64,000 bases of DNA from NCBI GenBank assembly GCA_029962745.1, contig JAPZVO010000025.1:65520-129519 (forward strand), read 5' to 3'. The notes under the pieces are model-generated. The model made no database searches and had not been told where the DNA came from. It saw nothing but the letters and a program-made list of their open reading frames with translations. This document shows positions 47,171-56,694 of the stretch, piece by piece. The translations under genes were made by a program, and so were the position numbers. Origin of the DNA: Echinometra lucunter. Lineage: Eukaryota > Echinodermata > Echinoidea > Camarodonta > Echinometridae. How positions within the stretch are numbered: position 1 is the stretch's first letter; each line of letters starts with the position of its first letter.

Positions 47171-47437
47171 TACATAAAGAAGATAGGAAGAAGAAATGAT
47201 AGGATAAAAAGAAAGAATAATCAAAATAAGCTTAGAAAAATGAAATAATAAAAGGAAAAATAAAAAATAAAAAGGAAGATTGAAAGAGAAAATGATCGTG
47301 ATCGATGATAACATAAGGAAGATAGAAAGAGGAAATGATAGGATCAAAAAGAAAGAATAACATAAGGAAGCATAGAAAGATGAGAAAATATAAGGATGAA
47401 ACAAAGAATAACATAGGATCATAGGATCAAAAAGAAA
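47171..47437. repeat. ~50-bp purine-rich minisatellite, about five units
   Basis: Units run 47172-47220, 47221-47270 (diverged), 47311-47360, 47361-47411 and a partial one to 47437. Each resembles 'acataaggaagatagaaaga' followed by 'aatgataggatcaaaaag'. The strand is almost free of C. The LINE begins immediately after the last partial unit. Confidence 0.8.
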
Positions 47438-47460
47438 CTGTAAGTACTCGTCACTCGCAT

Positions 47461-48013
47461 AAGTTATCATTGCCTACGATTTACATGTGCAATCCTCGTT
47501 TACTTAACAATAAACTTGAGGAATTCTCCATCATCGTTAATGAACTTTGCTGTGATGTGTGTGCTGTCACTGAGACTTGGTTTCGTGCAAACCAACCTGA
47601 AAGTGATTATGCAGTGACTGGGTATATGTCATTTACAAAATCAAGAAACAATAGAAGGGGCGGAGGAGTCGCATTATATGCTAAGCCGGAAACATCACCC
47701 AAGTTGGTTGACTTTCTCCCTCGTGCTGATCATGAAGTTCTTTGGGTTCAGTTAAGACCTAAAAGACTGCCTCGTAGCATCTCATGCATCTATGTTGCCG
47801 TGGTCTCTTCCCCTCCGGACAATAGTCTTGGAAATGACTTGATCCAGTACCTTGCTAATTGCGTGGATGACATCAAAGTGAAACATGCTGATGCTGGAAT
47901 CGTCATACTCGGCGACTTCAACAGGGCTGATATCTCCGAACTGACTAGCACCTGTAATTTGAAACAAGTTCTGTCTAGGCCACCCGTGGCACAGCAATTT
48001 TGGATCTCATCAT
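47461..48013 (+). pseudogene. LINE apurinic-type endonuclease, 5' part, frameshifted
   Basis: The open frame starts without an ATG (previous in-frame stop at 47422; the reading enters from the truncated 5' side). Endonuclease/exonuclease/phosphatase-fold landmarks are NNKLEEF, VTETWF (catalytic Glu), RRGGGVALY and GDFN (catalytic Asp/Asn). The frame ends at a TGA at about 48013. The expected GTAILDL segment is in the next frame, so a one-base loss (or two-base gain) lies between about 47975 and 47990. Nicks target DNA for target-primed reverse transcription in intact relatives. Confidence 0.8.
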
Positions 48014-50132
48014 GACCGACATCCATCAGTGTTATTTGGAACCTGAGATCCTTTCACCTCTTGGCGTTGGGGGTGACCATAACGCAGTATTGTGGAAACC
48101 CAGATCGAGGAGTCCCAACATTCGCAATAAAACTTTCAAAAAGACGGTACGTCCTATGAAAGATTCCGTGATCCGTCAGTGTGGCCGCAAGTTATCTCAG
48201 TATTCCTGGGAAGTGATCATGTCGAGTTCATCATCTGTTCAAGATAAGTGTGATATCTTCTATGATATCTTGAAGGGTGGTATGAATGAGTTCTTTCCCC
48301 TGAAGTCAATTAAAATGCATTCAGACGATAAGCCATGGGTCACACCTTTCTTAAAGTCTTTGATTAGTGAGCGCCAAAAAGCCTTCAACAACGGTGAAGT
48401 CAATGAATGGAAGCGATTACGAAACAAAGTTCAACGTGAAAAGGCTCATCTGAAAGAAAATTTCTACAGAGATCGGGTCATGAAACTCAAACGTGAAAAC
48501 CCATCTAGTTGGTACAAGCATCTTAAAATCATGACTTCAACTAAAACTGTAAGCAACATCGCTATTCCTGAATCACCTGAACTGGATGACTTGGCTATTG
48601 CTGGCATGTTGAATGATCACTTTGCAAACACCAGCCGCGACATCCCAGAACTAGACTTGCAAAGTTTGCCCGCTTTCTTGCCTTCTCAGAAACCTCCCGC
48701 ATTAATTCGGCCTTATGAAAAAGTCTACAAGGAACTGAATAGAATAAAGCCAGGAAAATCAAGTGGTCCAGACGGTATTCCTGGGCGATTTTTGAAGGAG
48801 TTCGCTGTCGAACTTGCTACTCCGTTGTGTGATGTGATCAGTTCGTCCTATCAGTCTGGTGCTGTGCCTTCACAATGGAAGAGAGCAATTATTGTCCCAG
48901 TCCCAAAAGAGAGATCCTCTTCTTCCATTGATGAGCAGAGACCCATCTCGCTAACAGATTATTTCTCCAAGGTTGCCGAGATTTTCATCTACCGTCAACT
49001 TTTATCTGATGTTAGTCGCCTGTTGGATCCAAAACAGTTTGGCGCAAGAGCTTACCGTTCTACGACGCAATGTCTGGTAGATATTTACAACTGCCTCTGT
49101 ACTAGCGCTGAACTACCTCGCAACATAACATCGATTGTTTCTACAGACTTCAGCCGTGCGTTCGATCGGGTTGATCACAATGTGCTAATCCAGAAACTGG
49201 TTTCGCTAGAAGTACAACCGTGGCTGATTGAGTGGGTATGCAGCTTTCTATCGGCTAGAGAGAGCAGGGTTCGCTACCACGGACTTTTATCATCCTGGAG
49301 GACATTGTCAGCCGGTGTCCCCCAGGGCACGCGCCTTGGCCCGCTTCTCTTTCTTGTCCTCATCGACGACGTAATGAGAGACTCCCCAGTCAGTCACTGG
49401 AAATATGTCGACGACATGTCGATTGCAACTGCAGAAACTAGAAATAATGATTATGGAGAATCCATGCAGAGTGCTCTCAACAATCTTGACAGATGGTGTA
49501 CAAGCAATAACGTTCGTCTAAATCCGCAAAAATGCAAAATCATGAGAGTGAACTTCAGCAAAACGCCCGTTCCTCCATTGGACTTCACCCTGTGCAATGA
49601 CGTCCTCAATGAGGTACCATCATTCAAGCTCCTTGGTGTAACAATCCAAAGCGATCTAAAGTGGGACAACCATGTACTTTCCATTATCTCCCGAGCGTCG
49701 TCACGTCTGTACATGCTTCGAAGACTAAAGGAGTTCAGATTGCCCTCTGCTATGGTGACTGTGTATATAGTGTTTGTAAGACCCATTCTTGAATATGCCT
49801 GTCCCGTGTGGCACTCTAGCTTGACTTGTGCTCAGTCGGCATCCATCGAGCGTATCCAGAAGCGTGCCCTGAGACTGATCTTCCCTGGCAAGTCATACAG
49901 CAGGGCCTTAGAACTCGCAGGAATCTCGGATCTTGAATCGAGGAGAAGATCTCTTTGTCTCTCATTTGCTAAGAATGCAATCAAGTTTAACGTCTGTGAA
50001 GACTGGTTTACTAAGAATTATCCGACAATAAATTTAAGACGAGCAAAACTCTTCAAGGAGCCAAGGTGCCGTACAAATCGACTGTGGAACAGTCCCATAG
50101 CATTCATGACAAGACTGTTGAACTCAGAATAA
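48000..50132 (+). CDS. LINE endonuclease end plus reverse transcriptase
   Basis: An uninterrupted frame of about 710 codons. It opens with DLIMTD and GGDHNAVLW (the last endonuclease motif, Asp-His). Reverse transcriptase motifs follow in order: GKSSGPDGI (about 252-260), WKRAIIVPVPK (293-303), EQRPISL (312-318), TDFSRAFDRVDH (382-393, first catalytic Asp), SAGVPQGTRLGPLLF (437-451), YVDD (469-472, second catalytic pair) and FKLLGVTI. The C-terminal FVRPILEYACPVWHSSLT and RIQKRALRLIF stretch is typical of CR1/L2-like elements. All catalytic residues I can check are present. The codon taken as start is simply the first ATG after the frame break; natively it is the continuation of the upstream frame. 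Confidence 0.92.
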   Translation: MDLIMTDIHQCYLEPEILSPLGVGGDHNAVLWKPRSRSPNIRNKTFKKTVRPMKDSVIRQCGRKLSQYSWEVIMSSSSSVQDKCDIFYDILKGGMNEFFPLKSIKMHSDDKPWVTPFLKSLISERQKAFNNGEVNEWKRLRNKVQREKAHLKENFYRDRVMKLKRENPSSWYKHLKIMTSTKTVSNIAIPESPELDDLAIAGMLNDHFANTSRDIPELDLQSLPAFLPSQKPPALIRPYEKVYKELNRIKPGKSSGPDGIPGRFLKEFAVELATPLCDVISSSYQSGAVPSQWKRAIIVPVPKERSSSSIDEQRPISLTDYFSKVAEIFIYRQLLSDVSRLLDPKQFGARAYRSTTQCLVDIYNCLCTSAELPRNITSIVSTDFSRAFDRVDHNVLIQKLVSLEVQPWLIEWVCSFLSARESRVRYHGLLSSWRTLSAGVPQGTRLGPLLFLVLIDDVMRDSPVSHWKYVDDMSIATAETRNNDYGESMQSALNNLDRWCTSNNVRLNPQKCKIMRVNFSKTPVPPLDFTLCNDVLNEVPSFKLLGVTIQSDLKWDNHVLSIISRASSRLYMLRRLKEFRLPSAMVTVYIVFVRPILEYACPVWHSSLTCAQSASIERIQKRALRLIFPGKSYSRALELAGISDLESRRRSLCLSFAKNAIKFNVCEDWFTKNYPTINLRRAKLFKEPRCRTNRLWNSPIAFMTRLLNSE

Positions 50133-50772
50133 CTTATGTCTTCAACGTGCTGGAACTTTTAATCACTGCAATGTTTTAATGATTCGTAATAACTACTGTT
50201 TAGTAATTTCATTGATACCATTCTTCATTTTTATTTTTTCGATTTAAATTATTTCTGAATAATTCCATATATAATTGTGATAATTCCATTGAACTTATAA
50301 AATTTTGTGATCACCAGGCTGATGTAGCCCTCTTTTCTTTTATCTATTACTTTGTTTCTGCAAAATCCCCATCCGTTTAAATTATCTTTATTCTCTGTCT
50401 ATCTGCCCTGCGCATCTAATATGTTAAACTTTGTGTAATTATCATTATTTTCACTCAAAAAGTGCACTTATATGATGGGGGGGGGGGGGGGCTCCTCTGC
50501 GAGGTGTGTTTTAAAGGCATATTGTTTTCTACTTTAATAGGTGTGCGTGAGATGCGTGTTTGGGGATGTGTATGGTGGGTGTGGGTGCGTGTATGTGCGT
50601 GAATGTAATATGTGTGCATGCATCCGTATGAATGTATATGTCTATGTACCTTCTGATTTTATTTTTCATATTCTTTCACGATTGCATAATCTCCGTTTTA
50701 ACGTTATTTTATGTAATTCATTGCCAATTTAGTTATGTAACTACGATGCAGTGATTTTGTTTGATTCTTTTT

Positions 50773-50797
50773 AATAAACCATTTATCAATCAATCAG
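50773..50797 (+). terminator. LINE 3' end: AATAAA and (ATCA)n
   Basis: aataaa at 50773-50778 followed seven bases later by atcaatcaatca and then flanking A-rich DNA. CR1/L2-type elements end in short tandem repeats rather than long poly(A), so I place the element's 3' boundary here. Confidence 0.65.
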
Positions 50798-51367
50798 TTT
50801 AAGAAGAAAAAAAATTGAATAAAAAGTAATCAATTTGTGATTTAATATTAGCATAACAAACTTACAGAAATTATGCCTTCTTTTCATAACACACTTGCTA
50901 ATACTGCATGAACAATTTTACAAGCAGAGCAAGTCATTTTTAGATGGTGAGAATTGAATGGTGCTCAATTTTTCACTCCTTATAGTAAAAAAATAGGGAA
51001 AATGAAGTTTGGAATTACATGTATTGTGATATTCTCTCTAAAAATGACATTTTTAAATGAATAAAATATCAAGATGACTTATCAGCATGTTAAAGGCCAA
51101 GATTTGCTTCCGCCAAAGGATTACACTATTGAAATAAGTTTAGTGCCTTGCTAAAAAAATTCCATGTAATTAACAATGCCATACATTAAAGAACCTACAC
51201 ATTTAAATTGATTTTCAAATCTCAAAGCACTAACTTCTTCTCATATGCCCCTCTTCTCTTCAATATTATTTGAGGATAAAAAAGAATTAACTTCTCTTAA
51301 ATATAAAGCAAAAGCAAGTCCAGCTTATAATTTAAAGATTCCACCCCCCCCACCCCCCCCCCCAAAA

Positions 51368-51402
<35 letters not shown>

Positions 51403-51493
51403 AATGATAAACAATAAAAGCACAAATTCAGGGAGAACAACAAACTAATATTAAAAAAAAAAAAAAAACAGATCAGTCAATACCACAGGTCAC
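50798..51493. other. Intronic DNA with C/A/GA simple tracts
   Basis: C11 (51353-51363), an A run and GA repeat (51375-51401), then a further A run (51451-51468). No exon recognised before the Roc G2 exon. Confidence 0.5.
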
Positions 51494-51598
51494 AGGTAGC
51501 TATGGTGGATCATTTCGTTCAAGCATGCTGATGAGGCAGAGAGTGCATTCAAATGGATTCCTCTGGTCCAAGGGACCTTGTTGTTTTCTGTCAGCTCT
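51494..51598 (-). CDS. Roco GTPase gene, probable Roc G2/switch I exon
   Basis: Minus-strand exon of 105 nt with a good acceptor (GTTCTTTTACATACAG, edge at 51599). In the phase required by the P-loop exon it reads ELTENNKVPWTRGIHLNAL and continues open to a donor-like CT|GTGACC. KVPWTRGIHLN fits the Roc G2 pattern (Thr-x-Gly-Ile); that Thr lies 21 residues after the P-loop Thr, close to the spacing I recall for LRRK2 (about 20). A second open frame (ADRKQQGPLDQRNPFECTL) exists, so the assignment rests on phase, spacing and the TxGI motif. The donor is weak (+5 is C). The exon lies inside the segment bounded by the Harbinger-like ends, which would conflict if those ends mark one transposon. 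Confidence 0.5.
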
Positions 51599-51609
51599 CT
51601 GTATGTAAA

Positions 51610-52988
51610 AGAACGTTGGAATTAGAGGCAAAATTAAATACTGAAGGCAAGAATTATTGGAAATGAGTGTACATACAATACTACATGTACTGTACATCAA
51701 CAATTTTTAGGGTCGTTCTCAATCTGCTGTATGCTTCTTATTAATGTGATTGAGAATTCGAGATTCAGTCTCAAGTCAAGGCGTTAATCCACTTTCGTAT
51801 CCATGCATATATTTCCAATTGTAATGAACAAGTCTGCATTCAATAAATTTAACATAATGATCAGCAACATGTATTCAATTTTTCAACTGCATTGGAATAA
51901 AATTGGACCAAGGAAACCTCGATTTACACAGCTCCGGCCTCCGATTTTGTTGCTCAGTACGGTCCTCCGATGGTTCACTTCACTTCATGTGCGCATTTGT
52001 GCCATCCTTAAGGCAACAATCTAAATTTTTGCAAACTTTCCTGTGTTATCTCACATTATAGATGGGTCTACATGTAGAGTAAGCAAAAACTTAGATTGCT
52101 GCATCACAGATTACTAGACTCATATTACTACATTTTTTGGTGTTTCTAGTATATACAGCAAGGGAAGTGTCAAATTCCATGAAAAGCAGAAGTCTATACC
52201 ACTCATCCTGTGTACATGGTCAATGAATTGACCTCGTCCCACAAAAGTGACAATTCTGTACCGAAACTGCATAGCATGCTTTCTGTTGGTTACTTGATGG
52301 AATGCTGTCGACCTACGAGTCTGATAAGCGTCAGTTTTCTTCTTAAAATTCACCATTTTCAGTTCATTCATCAGATATGAAGCAGAAAGGGGAAATTGAG
52401 AGCCTCAGGAACATTGCTGGTAAGTAAAATCAAAACTTTTCTTCTCTATTATAGATCTTTAGAAGTCATTATATTTCACGTTTGCGTTGGTAATTAGTTT
52501 CGCTATTCAAAACACCATTTTGACCTACGGTGGTCTATAGCCTACCATGTATAGATTACCACCTAGATCGGTAGAGTTAGCAAGTATGACACAATTCATG
52601 ATGTACACGTAGATTCTAGCTTCAGTTTAGGAACAGAAAGCAGAATCTACATGCACTGATGCAGAGAGCGAAACACGTAGCACACAGCGCGCAGCAGGGC
52701 CTGGCAAGGGGAGGGGATACTGAGCAACGACATCAAAGATCAAACTTTCAAAGCCATAAATAAATGGAGGTTCCCTTGGAAAGACTTTATTCAATTTCAG
52801 GTTAAAAATTGTACAGATCTAGATTTTAGACTCGAATCTACATTAAAGTCTATCACAGTACACATGACATTGACATGTTGCTGACCAGAATGCTCTGTGA
52901 AATTTGAAGCAGATTCATTCATTTCATTTTCAATTCAACTGGAAATAGACCTAGACTAGGCCTAAGTTAGATCTAGACCTAGATAAGA
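51610..52988. other. Roco intron, unassigned apart from one possible plus-strand exon
   Basis: No array or terminal repeat seen. An 83-codon minus-strand frame at 52120-52371 has no motif I recognise. Near 52940-52990 and 53130-53160 the words 'ctagacctaga' and 'tctagatctagatc' flank the hairpin that follows. Confidence 0.35.
52377..52419 (+). other. Possible first coding exon, plus strand
   Basis: An ATG opens MKQKGEIESLRNIA and is followed at 52419/52420 by a consensus donor CTG|GTAAGT. A pyrimidine-rich CATTTTCAG acceptor lies just upstream (about 52362). It could belong to the second gene of a Harbinger-type element, since it lies inside the paired ends at 42221 and 53916, but no downstream partner exon was found. 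Confidence 0.2.
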
Positions 52989-53129
52989 CCGAAGTGTTCT
53001 GTCTCTAACAGTCGTCGTTAGCCTCGTATTCTGACAGGGTCGGCATTCCTCCTTTCTAAAAAGGATTGCCGACCCTACCAAAATACGAGGCTAACGACGA
53101 CTGTTAGTGTTAGATACAGAACACTTCGG
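52989..53129. repeat. 141-bp near-perfect hairpin
   Basis: The left arm 'ccgaagtgttctgtctctaa', then 'cagtcgtcgttagcctcgta', then 'cagggtcggca', is mirrored by 'tgccgaccct', 'tacgaggctaacgacgactg' and 'acagaacacttcgg'. Only about 14 bases lie between the arms and there are few mismatches. If transcribed it would give a hairpin far longer and better paired than a typical microRNA precursor. A small palindromic element is the simplest reading. Confidence 0.8.
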
Positions 53130-53699
53130 TCTAGATCGGTCTAGATCTAGATCTAACGAGTAACGTTAGGTCTACGTCATGTCGCGTGTGATATGAAAGT
53201 GCATTATAGCACCCAAGTGAAATGTGCAATAATTGTTCATTATCATATAATGAAATTTTGATGAACATCCATTCATTAATGCAGGCTGGATATTATTAGC
53301 CGAGACCCTTGTTCAAGTCTCACTCCAGCCTTACTCGATCTCGATCCAGTCTTCAACTCGTTGTGATGAAGGGACACAAAAATAAACACCTGGGACTGAA
53401 AAATTAACCTGCTTGCGATTATGCTCCACTGAGCTCCACACTGGCGCTCTGCTCCAAACAGCATGCTTTTATATCATCATATTTACTTTTCTGGACAACA
53501 AAATACGTACAAATATAATGAAAAGAGAATTTCTAATTAGAAATCTCTAGGAATAGATGAATTACTCACGATTCCATTCTAGCTAGGGCTCGGGAAAAAA
53601 GGCTTGGCTCCTCAAGTCTTGCTGCCCCCAAAAATTCTTTCCGCTACGCTGACCGTCGGTGGCTGTCTGCTGCACAAAATGCTGCACTCTGATTGGTTA

Positions 53700-53916
53700 A
53701 AACGAGGGTAAAACCATGGTTTCATCTTAAACCACAGTTTCAAGACCACCCCAAACAGTTGACTCAAAATGATGACTTAAAAGCAGGAGATGAAACCGTG
53801 GTTTCACTTGAAACCACCTTTGTGAATCGCAATCTTGAAACCGTGGTCTGAACCGTGGTTTAAAACCATGGTTTAGACCACGGTTTTGACTGAAACCACC
53901 TTTGTGAATTCGGGCC
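53700..53916 (-). mobile_element. Harbinger-like terminus, right (palindromic GAAACCGTGGTTT units)
   Basis: Ends 'ctttgtgaattcgggcc', the exact 26-base inverse of the left terminus at 42221. Carries the same variants of 'gaaaccgtggtttc', with a second partial end ('aaaccacctttgtgaatcgc') at about 53811. It either closes an 11.7-kb element with the left end or is an independent solo terminus. Confidence 0.65.
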
Positions 53917-54052
53917 TATTAGTTTGTAATGTAAAATCACTTCAGGATCTTGTTTTGGTCAATATCTTTGCTCCATTAAACATTACCTGATTTTACAAAT
54001 ATTTCTCTCTATATCAAGTGTAACAGAAAAATGTTTATTGGGGCCACTAAAA

Positions 54053-54468
54053 GCTTTGGCGTAAATCCCCGGGGGGGGGGGGGGGAATATATCCCCCCTT
54101 TTTGGAGAGGGGGGGGGAGATATATGGCGTGTACAAATATGCCCCCTCACTTTTTTAGGAGGAAAATATATTTTGATTTATCAGTTTGTAAAAATTTTGC
54201 ATATCTATCATAAACGACCATCATATTTCATTGATTGAAAACCAGAAAAAGTGGTTATTTTTGGCTTGCTTGCTTTGCTCGCTCGTCATATTTTATAATT
54301 TCTTTTCTAAAATGCGATTAAACATCAAATACGCGATTATTTTTTGTTCGCTCGCTTTGCTCCCTTGCAAAATTGATATTAAAATGTGCATAAGAGGAAA
54401 AATAAAATCATCCAAAAATTCAATTATCCCCCCCCCCCCACACTCCTCAAAGTGGATTTACGCCGGCG
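54053..54468. mobile_element. MITE, GGCGTAAATCC family, with target duplication
   Basis: The left end contains 'ggcgtaaatcc' and the right end 'ggatttacgccggcg'. The heptamer actaaaa flanks both sides (54046-54052 and 54469-54475), with similar bases (gctt, ctt) beyond. G15 (54071-54085) and C12 (54428-54439) runs sit just inside the two ends. The interior has two 'cgctcgctttgctc'-type words. No protein. The diverged sibling is at 46858-47155. Confidence 0.8.
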
Positions 54469-54475
54469 ACTAAAA

Positions 54476-55374
54476 CTTGCGCTTCACGCTCGATTTTTCC
54501 ATACACGCAAAAAAAAATTGACTGCCCATGCCCCCAACATTTTCTTTTGCCCTCCATTTGCCCCCCCCCCCCACTTTAACAATCCTGGTGCCTAATCACA
54601 CTCCTTGAGGAGCAGGAAAAAGAGCTAGAATTAGCTCTTTTTACATTTACAAAGTACATTTCTTTCCCAGAAGGCGCAGTTTACTTATTCACTTGTGAAA
54701 ATTGCCACAAATATGTTTCACAGTGCATGTGAAGCGGCCAAAGCTTAACACACTCTGAGAGGGAACTGGGCGTTTTTTTGCTGCTATATTAGGAGTCAGC
54801 TAAACAAGTTTACAGATGATCAAAACACTGTTGGGCAATGCTCTCCCCGCCAAAACAAGATTCGTCTCATTGGGTGGTTTATGAATAGGGCACCACCATC
54901 ACTGTCTCATCAAATGAAGACAGGAAAAGGCCATTCAAGTGACTACACATACACAGTTGGCTTACAGAGAGTAGTTATAGGCCTATATTGTGATCGCTCC
55001 ATTTATGCAGCATCAATAATGTTAACACAGTTAATGTCGATGTTGTCGAGAGAAAAAAAAAATCATATTCTCTCCGGGTATAAGAACTCTTTGTAGATTT
55101 TTCCCCGTCCCTACGAACATTAGAACACATGGGTCCAATCGATATCAACATAAAGGGGAGTAGAACGACCGAGCAGTGATAGGGAAATTCCCCGCTGAAA
55201 TGGTTGAATGTGGAGGTAAATTAAGGTTTAGTGAGGCAAGTTTTGACTAGAGTATTGCTTATACTAGACATTATGAAAGTGTAAGGCTTCCTTATAATCT
55301 AAAAATACACTAATACAAAGTTCAGCACCCAGAAGTCTTTGCAATAAATATCATCATCATATGTCCAACTTTAC
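54476..55374. other. Roco intron 1, with C12 run and element debris
   Basis: C12 at 54561-54572, 'cctggtgcctaatcacactc' and 'gagctagaattagctc' debris to about 54645, then unassigned AT-rich DNA. Confidence 0.4.
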
Positions 55375-55511
55375 CTTTCTCCGATAAGACGTTTCAGAAG
55401 ACTTGTTTTGCCAACCCTGGCTGCCCCAACAACCATGACCCTTGCTCTCCTCAGCTTACTAGTTCCCTTCTGAAGTGCTGCTTGGAATGCTTTTTCAGTA
55501 CGTTGTTCAGC
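55375..55511 (-). CDS. Roco GTPase gene, Roc P-loop exon
   Basis: Minus-strand exon of 137 nt. It reads AEQRTEKAFQAALQKGTSKL, then RARVMVVGAARVGKTSLLKR, then LIGE, ending in AG|GTAAAG (donor at 55375/55374). GAARVGKTS is a Walker A/P-loop of the GxxxxGK[ST] form, and the lead-in AFxxALxxGxxxxxRxRVMVVG is characteristic of invertebrate Roco (ROC-COR) GTPases. The 5' edge is placed at the AAG before GCTGAAC; the pyrimidine tract there is mediocre, and a CAAAA repeat begins just upstream. The exon ends in phase 2, matching the first AG of the G2 exon acceptor at 51598. A further gene-family identification (MFHAS1-like, LRRK-like) is not possible from this piece. Confidence 0.8.
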
Positions 55512-55552
55512 CTTGTAATAAGTGTCGCAGCATGGCAAATGGTAAGGGCCCC

Positions 55553-55588
55553 CAAAACAAAACAAAACAAAACAAAACAAAATAACAA
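55553..55588. repeat. CAAAA pentanucleotide microsatellite
   Basis: Seven CAAAA units lie upstream (on the minus strand) of the P-loop exon. Read on that strand they are TTTTG repeats, i.e. pyrimidine-rich intron sequence ahead of the acceptor. Confidence 0.85.
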
Positions 55589-55839
55589 CAACAAACTGTC
55601 ATCAAATTTGTTTGTAGAATAATTCAGAATGTTCTAGGCTATTCTTATTTTCATAAATTAACATAATTGTACTTCATTTTACAAATGATATTTTCAAAAA
55701 AGTTACACTTGTAGGCTTATTGCAGTTATAAAGAACATCGAGTATTTGCCACGGTTTTGCATAAAAACCATGCAAGATTCATTTAATTGCAATGCCTATA
55801 TGCAAATATGATTATCAAACACTTGGGAGTATCAAATGA

Positions 55840-56339
55840 NNNNNNNNNNNNNNNNNNNNNNNNNNNNNNNNNNNNNNNNNNNNNNNNNNNNNNNNNNNNN
55901 NNNNNNNNNNNNNNNNNNNNNNNNNNNNNNNNNNNNNNNNNNNNNNNNNNNNNNNNNNNNNNNNNNNNNNNNNNNNNNNNNNNNNNNNNNNNNNNNNNNN
56001 NNNNNNNNNNNNNNNNNNNNNNNNNNNNNNNNNNNNNNNNNNNNNNNNNNNNNNNNNNNNNNNNNNNNNNNNNNNNNNNNNNNNNNNNNNNNNNNNNNNN
56101 NNNNNNNNNNNNNNNNNNNNNNNNNNNNNNNNNNNNNNNNNNNNNNNNNNNNNNNNNNNNNNNNNNNNNNNNNNNNNNNNNNNNNNNNNNNNNNNNNNNN
56201 NNNNNNNNNNNNNNNNNNNNNNNNNNNNNNNNNNNNNNNNNNNNNNNNNNNNNNNNNNNNNNNNNNNNNNNNNNNNNNNNNNNNNNNNNNNNNNNNNNNN
56301 NNNNNNNNNNNNNNNNNNNNNNNNNNNNNNNNNNNNNNN
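55840..56339. other. Assembly gap, 500 Ns
   Basis: Third gap of exactly 500 Ns. It lies between the P-loop exon and the possible upstream exon, so N-terminal exons could be hidden here. Confidence 0.99.
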
Positions 56340-56694
56340 ACTCAAAGAAATCTAGCGGCAAGCTTTACCTAAGAAGCAAAATATCATATTTGGGCAACGC
56401 GATGACCATTTGTGACCAAATTAAAAAAAGAAAACTCTACTGATAAATCTTGTATACAGTACGTATCACAAAATAAAGGTAATCCAAAGTCCCACAGGAT
56501 TCTTAATTCAAGGTTACTCATTCTTGCCATTTATAGGTTCCGTAACTTAGATTAAAAGCAGAACTCTTTCTCTTTTAATTGATACCCCACTTGCATCATT
56601 TATGTTACATATGACCAGTTTCATTGTTATTTAAGATAACGGTACGAATTCCACTTTTTGCAAGTTTTGGTAAATAGACGCAAGATGAACTCAC

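Larger units (their letters stand above)
47438..50797 (+). mobile_element. 5'-truncated CR1/L2-like (Jockey superfamily) LINE
   Basis: Non-LTR retrotransposon: endonuclease and reverse transcriptase regions followed by a 3' UTR of about 660 bp, an AATAAA (50773-50778) and a short (ATCA)n end at 50785-50797. ORF1, the 5' UTR and the first few endonuclease residues are missing, so the 5' end is placed at the edge of the 50-bp minisatellite. One frame break near 47985 is the only disabling lesion seen, suggesting a young insertion. The 3' UTR has a G15 run (50477-50491) and a GT-rich stretch. No RNase H. No clear target duplication was found, as is common for CR1-like elements. Clade within Jockey/CR1/L2 is not settled from motifs alone. 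Confidence 0.85.

Noticed and set aside
47144..47470. Minus-strand hydrophobic frames (FFLLLFH, LSFPLSI...), membrane-protein-like
   Set aside because: Reverse complement of the purine-rich 50-bp minisatellite; hydrophobicity is a composition effect.
49451..49786. 111-codon minus-strand frame
   Set aside because: Antisense shadow of the LINE reverse transcriptase.
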